This document shows positions 1 through 10,058 of a stretch of 64,000 bases of DNA, in pieces. The notes under the pieces were generated by a model. The model had not been told where the DNA came from. It did no database searches and saw nothing but the letters and a program-made list of their open reading frames with translations. This DNA comes from Enchytraeus crypticus (taxonomy: Eukaryota; Annelida; Clitellata; Enchytraeida; Enchytraeidae). A program made the translations under genes and the position numbers. The stretch lies in NCBI GenBank assembly GCA_905160935.1, contig CAJHZI010000451.1, positions 111,001 to 175,000 on the forward strand. The letters run 5' to 3'. The first letter of the stretch is position 1, and the number at the start of each line of letters is the position of its first letter.

Positions 1-26
1 GATTAATTAGATCGATTAGTACTTAC

Positions 27-157
27 AGATCGTTATATAAGAGCGACACATCAGCCGCAGCGTTGATGAGAAAAGAGTTGGTTTTTCCCGGATGATCCAA
101 GTCATGAACAATGGCTGATAACAGTGCTGCTACCTCGTCCACCTGGTCAAACAGGTT
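27..157 (-). CDS. PDE8: PDE8 exon 16: catalytic core, HDxxHxxxxN metal-binding motif
   Basis: Coding exon, 131 nt, entered in phase 0 after a ttttccag acceptor and left in phase 2 at CT|GTAAGT. It encodes about residues 585-628 of the assembled protein. The peptide contains [13 protein letters not shown], the class I cyclic-nucleotide phosphodiesterase signature HDxxHxxxxN whose His and Asp bind the catalytic metals, and ends in LLYND. This stretch is very close to vertebrate PDE8 as I remember it. It is the last exon visible: the remaining catalytic helices, including the glutamine that contacts the nucleotide, lie past base 1. A GATC/AATC-rich array begins about 8 bp upstream of the acceptor. 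Confidence 0.95.
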
Positions 158-164
158 CTGGAAA

Positions 165-480
165 ATAGTAATCAATCAATTAATCAATCAATCAATCAAT
201 CAGTCGATCAATCGATCACTTAATCAATCAATCAGTCGATCAATCGATCACTTAATCAATCAATCAGTCGATCAATCGATCACTTAATCAATCAATCAGT
301 CGATCAATCGATCACTTAATCAGTCTATCAATCAGTCGATCAATCGATCACTTAATCAGTCTATCAATCAGTCGATCAATCGATCACTTCATCAATCAAT
401 CAGTCGATCAATCAGTCTATAAATCGATCACTTAATCACTCAATCAATCGATCAATCAGTTGATCAATCGATTACTTAAT
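165..480. repeat. AATC-based minisatellite, about 32-bp unit
   Basis: Tandem units alternate CAATCAATCAGTCGAT with CAATCGATCACTTAAT. The array abuts the polypyrimidine side of the exon 16 acceptor. The GATT/AATC motif is the same one that forms the 3' tail of the D-type LINE, so it may have been seeded by an insertion. Confidence 0.9.
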
Positions 481-558
481 CAGTAAATCAACATATAAAT
501 CACACATCATTATCGAATAGGGAAACGTAATATTTTGCGTTTCATTTTGACCTTTATA

Positions 559-617
<59 letters not shown>

Positions 618-785
618 ACTTATATAGGCCAAGGGCACGCCGAGATTAGGTATGTTAAATGATTTAAAGATTTCATTCATATGTGGAAATGAAGAGGAAG
701 GCGTAATACAGAGAAGAGTGAGTGGAGGCGTTATATACCATGGACCTGCCAGTAGGCAGTGCGCACTAAGAGAGAGAGAGAAAGA
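618..785 (-). mobile_element. SINE-like family A copy
   Basis: Contains the family core: (CT)n, AGTGCACTGCCTACTGGCAG, CATGGTATATAACGCC and a CTCTTCATTTCCACATATG-like segment, here in reverse. Further copies with the same order are near 20.6, 23.4, 36.5, 39.1 and 46.3 kb. The AGTGCACTGCC..GGCAGG core is shared with family S3. Confidence 0.75.
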
Positions 786-850
786 TAAACACTAATGATA
801 CTAACCTTGGCAATTCTACTTAACCATGACGACAAAACATTTCCACTCAC

Positions 851-1049
851 CTTGACCTTGTCGCAGCCTAAGAAGTAGGAGGTAGCATGCATTACGTCAG
901 CAGCGTGGGTGGAGTTATGATATGGATTGACAGGTCTGTAATTGCTCTCAATCATCTTCAGCCAGCCAGCCATCATGGCGTCATCGACGTTAAGAAACTC
1001 CATCACCTCGAACCTGGTCAGGGTCCGCATGGCCAGGTGTAGCAACGGA
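851..1049 (-). CDS. PDE8: PDE8 exon 15: start of catalytic domain, HNSTH motif
   Basis: Coding exon, 199 nt, entered in phase 2 (AG|T, Ser) after ttcgtag and left in phase 0 at AAG|GTGAGT. It encodes about residues 518-584. The order LLHLAMRTLTRFEVMEFL, a WLKMIESNY helix, then NPYHNSTHAADVMHATSYFL matches the N-terminal half of the PDE8 catalytic domain. In YHNSTH the first His is the general acid of the family and the second binds metal (about residues 562 and 566). This is the most diagnostic exon for PDE8 (the human equivalent runs NPYHNSTHSADVLHAT). Confidence 0.97.
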
Positions 1050-1091
1050 CTACGAAATCAGCAAAAAATCTCATCTCATCGATCTATTCCA

Positions 1092-1175
1092 AACAACATC
1101 TCTATCTTGAACTCCCCGACATTGCCTTATGGCAAGGAACCGGATGTTAAATTCTTATTGATTGATTGATTGTAA
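1092..1175 (+). mobile_element. D-type LINE 3' end with (GATT)n tail
   Basis: CCCCGACATTGCCTTATGGC, AACCGGATGTTAAATTCTTA, then TTGATTGATTG. The same end occurs at 59.6 kb (+) and, reversed, at 9.56, 20.88, 24.74 and 49.8 kb. The oligonucleotide-repeat tail suggests a CR1/L2-like element. Confidence 0.7.
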
Positions 1176-1501
1176 CTGGATCAACAAGCTTAGCTCCAGC
1201 GTTTCTTAATCAATTAGAGATGAAGATTTAATTGGCGTAAAACTGAATGTATTAACCTGCCACTCAAGTGCACTTAAGTATCGCTGGCTAGTTACGTGAT
1301 CGTGTTCCTGTTTCTTATATTTTTAAAATAAAGAATTAAAACTGGTCTAACAAGACCAACCATTAATTTTGCTCGAACAGTTTAACAAGAATAACTAACT
1401 AATAATTAAATTGAATTGATAAAATAAGCTACTAAATAAAAGCATTGAACATTTCAATGTGCTACATTGTACATTGTACTTTTTAATGTACTGCATTGAA
1501 A

Positions 1502-1876
1502 TCTTTAATGCATTGTACTGTGCTGTTTTAATAAAAGCTAATAAAGCTAATGTTAACGTCAGTTTCATAACTCGAAAGCGATGTCAGTGACGGGAGAGCC
1601 CAGCATTTGAACCCCGCACATACTGATCCGCGGTCAAATACTTACCGACATGGCCGCTGGCTACAGCCAGTGACGACTAGTCAGACTGACTGACGACTGA
1701 CTGACTTTAATGCATTGTACTGTGCTGTTTTAATAAAAGCTAGTAAAGCTAATGTTAGCGTCAGTTTCATAACTCGAAAGCAATGTCAGTGACGGGCGAG
1801 CCCAGGATTTGAAACCCGCACATACTGATCCGCGTTCGAATACTTACCGACATGGCCGCTGGCTAAAGCCATAGTG
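1502..1876 (-). mobile_element. Two S2 SINE copies in a tandem duplication
   Basis: Two nearly identical segments, each starting TTTAATGCATTGTACTGTGC and ending in the reversed tRNA-like head (CATGGCCGCTGGCT), sit about 203 bp apart. They are joined by a short GACTGACTGACGACT linker. Both copies carry the flank as well as the SINE, so this is a segmental tandem duplication and not two insertions. Confidence 0.8.
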
Positions 1877-2095
1877 GCCATGTCGGTAAGTCTTCGAATA
1901 TCGCGGTCTCGCGAGTATCGCGGTCAAATATCTTACCGACATGTCAGTAAGATATTCGACCGCGTAATGTGCTACAATATACTGCATTATACTGCTTTAA
2001 TGTCCAACATTGTACTGTTTTAATGTGTTGCATTGTACTGCATTGTACTGTTATAATGTGCTACAAAGTAATGTCCTGTACTCAATGTTTGCAAC

Positions 2096-2189
2096 CTCTT
2101 TTCTGTTAACCGCTCCAGTTGAAGGATATCGAAGTCCCACCGCGGTTCATTTTCCAGTAAACTTTCCACTTCCGGCGGGAGAGTCTTGT
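2096..2189 (-). CDS. PDE8: PDE8 exon 14: linker into catalytic domain
   Basis: Coding exon, 94 nt, acceptor tattcgcag, phase 1 in (G|AC, Asp), phase 2 out at AG|GTTGCA. It encodes about residues 487-518: DKTLPPEVESLLENEPRWDF followed by DILQLERLTEK. This corresponds to the family segment DDVPPRIARAMENEEYWDFD that precedes the catalytic helices. The donor is non-consensus (GTTGCA), but exon 15 completes the split codon exactly. Confidence 0.93.
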
Positions 2190-2335
2190 CTGCGAATATA
2201 ACCGAGTGTTGTTCTAATAACAACAAATCAAACAACTGATATTGTCCGAGATGACATCGAGATACACAGTTTGACTATGCAATCTTATAACGTAGCAACC
2301 GTTCCAGTAATAATAGTACTGAAGCAGAAAAGCAA

Positions 2336-2456
2336 GGATTAACGTCAGTTTCCTCACTCGAAAGCGCTGTCAGTGACGGGCGAACCCAGGATTTGAACCT
2401 CACACATACTGATCCATGATTGAGTATCTTACCGACATCGCCACTAGCTCCTGGTA
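2336..2456 (-). mobile_element. S2 SINE copy
   Basis: Reversed S2: AACGTCAGTTTCCTCACTCG, GGGCGAACCCAGGATTTGAA (B box in reverse) and CCGACATCGCCACTAGCTCC. Confidence 0.8.
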
Positions 2457-3334
2457 TCAGTACTAGTACTAGTAATACTACTAGTCATAATATTATTATA
2501 AGTAATAAATACAAAGAATAGTAGGCCTAATGGTAGTAATAATAACGATAGCGGTATTTGGAGTAGTAATAAGAGTGTATTAGAAACTTCACCATGACAA
2601 ACGAAAAAATCACAAACTACGATGAAAATGTCGTATTGTTTATGGCTACATAGGTTACAGCCTTAAGCAAGCTGATTTACTCTCCAACCATCTAAGAGAA
2701 GTATAATGTGGATCTGATCAGTACACGATCTGACAACAGGACCGTGCAGCTAGCCGCATATGGGAATGGTCACGATTTCTCTTCCCTAATTTATATGGGT
2801 GTACATTTTTTAGAGGAAAAGGAAACTAACCAATTTTCCATTATTTCACACATTCGTTAGCTTCTTCTAGTATTTTAAGAATTAATTCACTATCAAATAA
2901 CAAGATAAATAAATAAGATAAAATTAAATAAAAAGTGAACATCGCCGACTTTTTCTCAACGACAAAAAGTCTTTCAAGGCAAATCATTATTTTCATTTAT
3001 TTTCGTAGAAATCGTAAAAGCAGCAATTAATAATTAGCTCGCATTACTCTTTGACGATAGCTCGAGTATTTCAAATAGTATTGAAGAGTAGTTTCGTTTT
3101 TAAAAGTGGATTTCAAATAATAACAATAATAATAAAGTTTTAATGCTAATAAATACTCTAATATTTCTACAAATGGCCTCAACAAAATGAGGATTTAAAG
3201 TTTGATTTCGAATCCAATAATGGATTTAATTAAAGCTTAAACATGCAGCAGAAATAGTTTTACTGACTAAGAAACAATTGTCTTTCCTGAAGCTTTCAAT
3301 AGTAAATAATAATAATAGCACGCAAAACCTCCTT

Positions 3335-3505
3335 TTCTATAATTTCCTTTATCTTTGGACTGATTTTTGGATTTTGGAATTTACACCGTTTTGGACCTTC
3401 TTTTTGTTCACCGACTTGGATTTGTCTCAATAGTGCTCGCTATTGTCATGGACGACAGTATCACGTTAATTTTTGTTATTATTATTATTATTATTACTAT
3501 TATTA
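3335..3505 (+). mobile_element. Family E retroelement end with (ATT)n tail
   Basis: TTGGACTGATTTTTGG, TTTGGAATTTACACCG, GTCTCAATAGTGCTCG, TTGTCATGGACGACAGTATC, then a TTATTATTATT tail. The same order is found at 19.85 kb (+), and reversed near 37.0, 48.4, 59.1 and 63.0 kb, with TTG or TTA tails. Class not identified. Confidence 0.65.
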
Positions 3506-4651
3506 CATGTATAAAGATAATTGTAAAATTTATGAACAATCGACAAATTATAATAAAGACACCTTAGCTCCAATGAAGAACTAAATTATATGGTTCCTAT
3601 TAAACTGATACTATAAGTTGATAAACTGAGAAAAAGATTTAACCGTCTTAATCATATTCAGTAACGTGCATTAATATTGTTTAATTATCAGTTGTTAACA
3701 AACACGATATGTTATTATACTTAGAGAACATCTTGAATACTAAATAACTATAAAACAAACATGAACACAAACGAAAATACTACTACTATGTAATGGTTTG
3801 AGAAGATTTAGATAGTTAAAATTTCAATATAGTCAATCAATCTATATATACAACTATATATTTATCAATAATCAATCAACCAACACATTAATCTAGCAGA
3901 GTCTTTCATATAGAGCATTTTATCATCTTAACTAAGTCTCAGAAGCACAATGAGTATAGAATAGCGAAGCCGCCAAAGCATAAGATCCTAAAAAGTTTAA
4001 AATTCAATTTAAAGCAAGCAAAAAAAATTGTTAGTCAACACTTGGAACGTAAAGCAAACTTAGCAAAGTTTAGCGTCTGTTCTCGTATCACAATGGAACC
4101 ATGCTAGAGACAATCCATCTGAAATTCAAATCCGTAGCTTCTACTTCTTAGGCAAGCACTCTGCAAAACTGTCCGTCCCACCGATAACCTTGAACTCTAA
4201 GTATTACGGTTATCATGGTAGTCAGTCAGCTAGATAAGATACTCTGTATCTTCACTGACGATCGATTTTTCTTGCATTAGATGTAGGAATTGCTGTTGAT
4301 GCATTGTATGTGGTTTATGCATTTTGTGTCTTTGCTGAGAAGAACACATTAGCTATCTATCTATAACTTAACTAATTGACCGGTTGAACGGCAGAGATAT
4401 TAACACGCTCGCCTAATGGGCCGAAAGCTATCGGTTTAAATCCCAACCGGGCCGTCTCAGACAACATCCCCAGCATTACAAAAACAGACGTTAAAGAATA
4501 AAATAACTAGAATTAAAATTATACTACATTAAATAGACTTATATTAATTAAAGACGTTGAAATTAAATTAATTGTTAATTAAAACTTTGAACGCTCTGTT
4601 ATTGTTAGTAGTAAATTAATGAACGCTAATAACCGATGAGAGGTGAGAGAC

Positions 4652-4712
4652 CTTTGTGCCTGAACGACATATTCATGTCCGAGTCGGTGGATCGGCGTTT
4701 GGCGTTAGAGAC
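4652..4712 (-). CDS. PDE8: PDE8 exon 13: basic linker
   Basis: Coding exon, 61 nt, acceptor tgttgctctgcag, phase 0 in, phase 1 out at AAAG|GTCTCT. It encodes VSNAKRRSTDSDMNMSFRHK, about residues 467-487. RRST is a possible basophilic kinase site (R-R-x-S/T class). It takes the place of the family's LRRLSGNEYVL-like stretch between the GGLM motif and the catalytic domain. The identification rests on phase, position and a strong acceptor more than on similarity. The donor is weak. Confidence 0.8.
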
Positions 4713-5454
4713 CTGCAGAGCAACAAGAGGAAATTAACACGCCGCTCATGAATATTTCATTAGAGCAAATCAGATGCTGCATTCTCAAAGGAATGCCAAC
4801 TAAAAATAAGTAAACGAGTTTAAAAGTCTCGTTCTAAAACGTGCAGGAATATTTAGCACAAGTTCAATGGCCGATCGGCAATATGCTGCTGGTTTAGTAA
4901 CAGGCTATGGAGTCAAACTTCAGTCGGACTATTTCTCTGATAGTATTCGTTGTGGTTCAAAACAGACGTTAAATATCAGCATTTATAACTGTTATATTAA
5001 GTCGCTACAACCAAATACTGAGAATGTAATAAGACATGAGAAAGCTTTAGCTGTAACACTGAATGACTGCGTATTTAGTAGTATTGATGTTGCGGACCAT
5101 TCGATAGCATAAAGTAGAGGTACGTAGAAAGTCGCGCAGTCGATTCCTTATCAGGTCCATCTCTAATGAGCATCGATGAGTTGAAGAAATAGACGTCAAA
5201 AAGTAGTAAAGAGCACATAACGACAATACAATAAATCTTAGGAAAAACAAAAACAGATTCTTCATATTAGGATGATGTCCCATATGTACCAACAATTTAT
5301 GAGAAATTGATAATTTTATAGAACTATCCGACAATTGGGCTTAATGACCGCTTTACTACAGCAACATGATTTCAAGCACAAGATTAAAATTAAAAACATT
5401 TAACTCCATCACTTAAATTAGCCCAGCATAGGGCTCCATTCAACTCATATACTA

Positions 5455-5705
5455 TACTCTCTCTCTCTCTCTCAAGTATTATGCCAAGTGGCAGATGCCT
5501 ATTCCAGGGAGCACATAAGTATTCATTTTCTACTGTCACACTCCACAAGGAGCCCTCTATCGATCAACAAGTTAATACCCTCATAAAAGGGTTTGCATGC
5601 GTTATCCGCAGTTTAACGTAAGCCATAGATTGGGAAAAGTGGCCACTGAGATAGGTTGCCTTTGCCTTCTTCAGTTTTGCTTAGTCGCCTCTTACTACAC
5701 GTGCA
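5455..5705 (+). mobile_element. S3 SINE copy
   Basis: (CT)n followed by TGCCAAGTGGCAG, GATCAACAAGTTAAT, the AGATTGGGAAAAGTGGC-like segment, GAGATAGGTTGCC and the 3' end CTTAGTCGCCTCTTACTACA. Best compared with the 57.7 kb copy, which keeps the tRNA-like head. Confidence 0.7.
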
Positions 5706-7523
5706 TATGCTTCATTGGCCCTGGACATAAAGGGAAAGGACACAATACTATGCATGTCGTCTAATCAGCTATTGTTTATCTCTATAAGAACCGATAGCCG
5801 TTTGGTAACATCATGCTAAAGTGATTTGCTCTTTCTAACGTGAGTCAAAGCAGATTCTAATTCTTAGCGAGCATATTGCAGAGTAAAATCACTAACTATC
5901 GCACCGGCATTCGGATAAGTGACTAAGCTGTCTTACAGTTTAACAACAGGTATAAAAAGTAATATATTTCAGCCGCTAATTTCACTTATCAATTTCACTT
6001 TTCACTAAGTAATTATTGAGTATATCTTTCATAAGAATTCACAAAACATGAGTAAGGAAGGTAAATATATATTCACATCGAGAATATAAAATACTTTCTA
6101 CAAATGGATACGACACTATCAATTGCGCTATACCAGCTAATGAATCAGACGGCCCTATGATTTCAAGCAATATTCTGGCCGTCTACAAGTCTAATGCGAC
6201 AGGTTAATCGTATCTCTAATCAGAGGTTCATCGGCGTAATATCTCTAAACCTACATACCCTGCGGTGGTACAATGAGTCATCATCCATCTGTTAGTAAAA
6301 TTAATTCATTAACAAGTTAATGCAAGAAAAAGAAATCAATCAATTATAAAATACTACGTCTACGTTAGATATCTCTACTTGTTACATCTACTCACACAAA
6401 ATAGATCGACCTAACACGTATAAAAACAAGAAGCTTGATAACAGATGCGCCGAAAACTGTGAGTGTTTGCAAGAGGCAAATGATTCAATCGACTCAAACT
6501 TCAGTATGCAATCATTAAGCCACTGCAGTGCAGCTGAAGCCGACCATTTCTCTCTACTTAATATTAAACTGGTGCTTTAGTCGACTCTTAAAAGCACTAG
6601 CAGTCTTAGTCTCGTCATTCTCAGTGTTTTCATTTACGAGGGATATTAATTGATTGATGGACGCATAGTCGGCGATTAACTAATGATTAAAGCAAGCAAA
6701 TCAAAGGATGAAAACTTCAAACATATAAATTGAGTTAATTAAATTGAATCTAAGTGAATGGACATATTTGATTCAATCTAACTTATTCACTCAAACGGAT
6801 TCATTCGTACTAATTCACTCAAGCAGAATCTATGAAACAGAATCAAGCAGATTCAATCAGATCGTATCAATCAGACTGAATCAATCAAACAGATCCAATT
6901 AAATTAATTCCGTCACACTGAAGACAATTTGCAAATTGAGCATAATCGGGTAATTCATCAAACATCTAAAGAAAAACTAAGATTCCGAAAGTTTACACTC
7001 TTATTCTAGCATTCTGCAAAAAGGCAGAAAGCATATTCACATTCAACCCGTCTTCATAAAATTATAAAGTACACACAATACGGCTAAAATGCTGAATCAT
7101 CACACGGGGTGACTGACTTTATTAAATCTTAAAGTAGCTTTTAGCTTTTAAAAATATGGCTTCGGCTATTATATTTGTAGCCTTCCTCAAGTTATGAACT
7201 AGTCGCCTCTTAAGACCGGAACGTGGGTTCTACACTGCAGTGAATAAGTGCAGACAAAAACATAAACGTTATCAAAATAGTTGTCGAAACCCATGTACTT
7301 CAGTTCAAATTAAAGTCACTACAGGGTGAATAGTTAGCCTACGATAAATCGTTAGAAAACCATAAAGCATTGCCCCACCATAAAACATTAGCCTACGATA
7401 AATTATAAACCTAAGGTTAATAAACTGCAAAAACTAATTAATCTTCGGAAAACCATTTTCTAACTGTAAACCATTAGCTAAAGATAAATAAGCCTGTATT
7501 GCCAGGGTGAATCACTAATCTGA

Positions 7524-7632
7524 AATATATCATTAGCCTACGTCAAATCATTAACCTACGTCAAATCATTAAACTACGTCAAATCATTAACCTACGTCAA
7601 ATCATTAGCCTACGTCAAATCATTAGCCTACG
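7524..7632. repeat. 18-bp minisatellite
   Basis: Six tandem copies of CATTAACCTACGTCAAAT with AAC/AGC variation. Confidence 0.9.
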
Positions 7633-7891
7633 GTAACACAAACTGCCTCACATCTCTAGAATAAATATCAACATTTTAAGAAAACGTGTGCAATGTATAA
7701 AAATATACATCTACTAAAGAGCTGATTAATTTTCGATGAATCAATTAATTTTTAAAGATCATACGTTGTTATGAGCTACATGGAGCGAGTATAGCGTGAA
7801 ACGCGAGTCACACAGAGTCACGCAATGGCACACGCACAAACTTACACCCAACTGAGAATTACTCTACGACATTAATACGGCTCTTCTTTTC

Positions 7892-7968
7892 CTAGGCTCG
7901 CCCTTCACTTACATCGCTTTCGAGTGAGGAAACTGACGTTAACATTCGCTTTATCAGCTTTTCAAGTA
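7892..7968 (+). mobile_element. S2 SINE 3' fragment
   Basis: GGCTCGCCCTTCACTTACAT, CGCTTTCGAGTGAGGAAACT, GACGTTAACATTCGCTTTA: the tRNA-unrelated body of S2 without its head. Confidence 0.7.
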
Positions 7969-8094
7969 TTTTTAAGTCGACGTCTGCAATTTGGTGTAGC
8001 AGCTGGTAGCACCGTTCAACCAGGGACGTCCCTGACATCGTGCGATGAAACAGAAGTTAAATGTTACAGAGCTGTATGGGAGATAAGCTACGTC

Positions 8095-8316
8095 TCAATA
8101 GCGTAAGGGTAACGTCATGAAGTTTTAAATGACAGATCCTGAGCTGAACTCTCGCGGGTTCGAATCCCAGCCGCGCTGATCTGAGGGCAAAATCTCGAAC
8201 ATTCACTGGACTGGTTATACGGAAAATGGACTAAATTGCCTAATGATTTAAACATGTGGTATTAAAATGTGATAGATATAAACATAGTTGATCATTTCAC
8301 TGTAATGTGTGTTTTA
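8095..8316 (+). mobile_element. S1 tRNA-derived SINE copy
   Basis: Head ATAGCGTAAGGGTAACGTC (A-box region), GCGGGTTCGAATCCCAGCC (B box), then GATCTGAGGGCAAAATCTCG and a body ending GTGATAGATATAAACATAG, ATCATTTCACTGTAATG. Seven further copies or fragments of S1 are in the window. The 3' end lies within about 10 bp of the exon 12 donor. Confidence 0.85.
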
Positions 8317-8330
8317 CTTTTTGTACGTAC

Positions 8331-8501
8331 AGAGTTCATGAGCCCGCCCACCAGATCCTGGGTAGTCTTATCGCCCTTGACCTGTTGAGAGAGGATCGGG
8401 TGGTAGAGCTCGCTAGATCTCAGCACATCCAAGATCGTATCGAGCGCTTCCGACACCGTGCCTGTGCTGTTGTCTCGTAACGAGTTCAGCATAAATATTA
8501 C
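8331..8501 (-). CDS. PDE8: PDE8 exon 12: post-PAS regulatory helix region
   Basis: Coding exon, 171 nt, acceptor ttttcaatgcag|GTAATA, phase 0 in and out, donor TCT|GTACGT. It encodes about residues 410-466. VSEALDTILDVLRSSELYHP and DLVGGLMN match the family's VTEALDRVLEILRTTELYSP and NDLVGGLMS. An S1 SINE sits just inside the downstream intron. Confidence 0.95.
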
Positions 8502-8552
8502 CTGCATTGAAAAGATAGAGTTAATCAGTAGTGATTTGATGAAGACTTGTCT

Positions 8553-8717
8553 CAGTCAGTCTCTCTCTCTCTCTGTCTCTCTCTCTGTCTCTCTCTCTCT
8601 CTGTCTCTTTGACCCTCTCTGACTCTCTCTCTGTCTCTCTCTCTGTCTCTCTCTCTCTGTCTCTCTCTCTCTGTCTCTCTCTCTCTCTCTCTGTCTCTTT
8701 GACCCTCTCTGACTCTC

Positions 8718-8758
<41 letters not shown>

Positions 8759-8775
8759 TTGACCCTCTCTGACTC

Positions 8776-8814
<39 letters not shown>

Positions 8815-8862
8815 CTTTGACCCTCTCTCACTCTCTCTCTCTCTCTCTCCCTCTCTTCTCGC
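8553..8862. repeat. CT-rich composite minisatellite
   Basis: (CT)n interrupted at irregular 60-90 bp intervals by CTTTGACCCTCTCTGACTC, four times. On the minus strand it is a Glu/Arg-coding purine run, on the plus strand Ser/Leu. These long open frames are a composition effect, not genes. Confidence 0.9.
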
Positions 8863-9159
8863 TCTCTCTAATGCACTGTCAAATGACTGGTTCACGTTAT
8901 ACGTATCGCAATCAATCAATCAGTTAATCAACGTTAATTATCGAGGATCCAAGGCTACGACAAGGCGGATTTACTTCATACTACTGATTTACGAGCATCT
9001 CTGCTACGTGCATTTGTTAACATAAATAAAGAACGCATTTACTAGCAAGGATTGTATGTTAACATAACAGTGACACACTAAAAATGAAAATATATATAGA
9101 TTGATTATTTATATATATTATATATATAATCATTATATATAATATATATATTAGTTTAG

Positions 9160-9433
9160 TTCTCACATTCCATGTGCCCACGCTTATCCTTTTGGGGCGC
9201 ATGGAATGTCCTCCTGGTATATCTGTGGGGCACCCATGGTGCCGACTGGCGCTGGTATTCTTACCACCCCCTCCCCATTTAAGGGGTGCACGGGACTGGG
9301 GGCGTTCATTTTTGTCGTGACATACCATTATTTTCTTGGGGGATATGCTTTTCGACGAGGTGGGCCCCTATGCCTTCCTCAGCTTTGACTGAAATTTACC
9401 TGGCAGGGGGCGTCAATCCCTGAGAAAACTATC

Positions 9434-9440
<7 letters not shown>
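9160..9440 (-). mobile_element. RTE-like LINE fragment, start of endonuclease domain
   Basis: On the minus strand the open frame around 9328-9155 reads MRPKRISVGTWNVRT, the opening beta-strand of an APE-type endonuclease as found in RTE/BovB-like elements. The upstream GC-rich leader contains GAGGAAGGCATAGGGGCCCA. The frame is cut after GTWNVRT by AT repeats, so only the 5' end remains. Confidence 0.7.
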
Positions 9441-9493
<53 letters not shown>

Positions 9494-9494
9494 C

Positions 9495-9545
<51 letters not shown>

Positions 9546-9559
9546 GATTTTCATACAAT

Positions 9560-9835
9560 AAAAATCAATCAGTAAGAATTTAACGTTCGGTTCCTCGCCA
9601 TAAGGCGATGGCAGGGACGTCTCTTGCAGACTCTACACAAACAGGCGCCAGAGCACCACACGATGACGACTGAGTACACAGAGACCACAAGAGAAAACGA
9701 GATCACAACAGTGCAAGTCCAAGATCCAAGGCAAGCGGGTCAAAATTTAGATCAATGGCGGAAAGAGATGGGTTTTTAGCTTGCAAGGAAAGTACCAATA
9801 CAACTACAAGATCGAAGATCTTGTGGTAGAGAGAT
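9560..9835 (-). mobile_element. D-type LINE 3' end
   Basis: Reversed: AATCAATCAGTAAGAATTTA, CCTCGCCATAAGGCGATGGC, AGGGACGTCTCTTGCAGACT, GCGCCAGAGCACCACACGAT. It is very similar to 20878-21345. Confidence 0.75.
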
Positions 9836-9972
9836 AATCCGCATTAGTCGTCACTTAATAGCTAATGCAGCTTCTTATTCCATTCTCTGCCGTCAGACGG
9901 ATTCCTGCCGATAAAATGTGGTAAAGTATATGCTGGCGAAAAATTGAAAGAAATACGAATAATCTGACGTAC

Positions 9973-10058
9973 CTTACTTATCGGCGTCTCAATGGACATA
10001 GACTTTAACCGGACTATGGACTCCTTCCTCGCTCTTCCACTTACCGGAGAAACCACCG
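9973..10058 (-). CDS. PDE8: PDE8 exon 11: conserved linker motif
   Basis: Coding exon, 86 nt, acceptor ctcttgttacag, phase 1 in, phase 0 out at AAG|GTACGT. About residues 381-409. RLKSMSIETPISK matches the family's ARIHSMTIEAPITK, a conserved stretch between the PAS and catalytic domains. The preceding ARKES has basic residues before Ser, in the place of the vertebrate RRxS phosphorylation region (inference). Confidence 0.94.

Larger units (their letters stand above)
158..850 (-). other. PDE8 intron 15
   Basis: Intron between exons 15 and 16, GTGAGT donor. It holds a minisatellite built on CAATCAATCAGTCGAT units (about 165-480), a pure (TA)n run (557-614) and a family A SINE (618-785). No coding signal seen. 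Confidence 0.85.
1050..2095 (-). other. PDE8 intron 14
   Basis: Holds a D-type LINE 3' end (1092-1175), a stretch of 10-bp CATTGTACTG-like repeats (about 1440-1520 and 1966-2080), and two S2 SINE copies inside a 200-bp tandem duplication (1502-1876) with an inverted remnant (1876-1965). The exon 14 donor GTTGCA is weak, but the phase is right. Confidence 0.8.
2190..4651 (-). other. PDE8 intron 13
   Basis: AT-rich intron with an S2 SINE (2336-2456), a family E element (3335-3505) with an ATT microsatellite tail, and a tRNA-like relic near 4380-4470 (CGGTTTAAATCCC resembles a B box). Otherwise I see nothing in it. Confidence 0.75.
4713..8330 (-). other. PDE8 intron 12
   Basis: Holds an S3 SINE (5455-5705), an 18-bp minisatellite (7524-7632), an S2 3' fragment (7892-7968) and a nearly full S1 SINE (8095-8316) that ends a few bases from the exon 12 donor. 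An 81-codon open frame at 4867-5112 (+) has no splice or family support. The 5720-7500 stretch is AT-rich with no recognisable feature. Confidence 0.8.
8502..9972 (-). other. PDE8 intron 11
   Basis: Contains a long CT-rich array (8553-8862), an RTE-like 5' endonuclease fragment (9160-9440), (TA)n runs (9100-9150, 9436-9542) and a D-type LINE 3' end (9560-9835). No exon seen. Confidence 0.85.

Noticed and set aside
4867-5112. 81-codon plus-strand frame beginning MADRQYAAG
   Set aside because: No homology recognised, lies in PDE8 intron 12 on the opposite strand, no splice pattern; likely chance.
8521-9025. Overlapping Glu/Arg-rich and Ser/Leu-rich open frames
   Set aside because: They are translations of a (CT)n/(GA)n array; both strands are open by composition.
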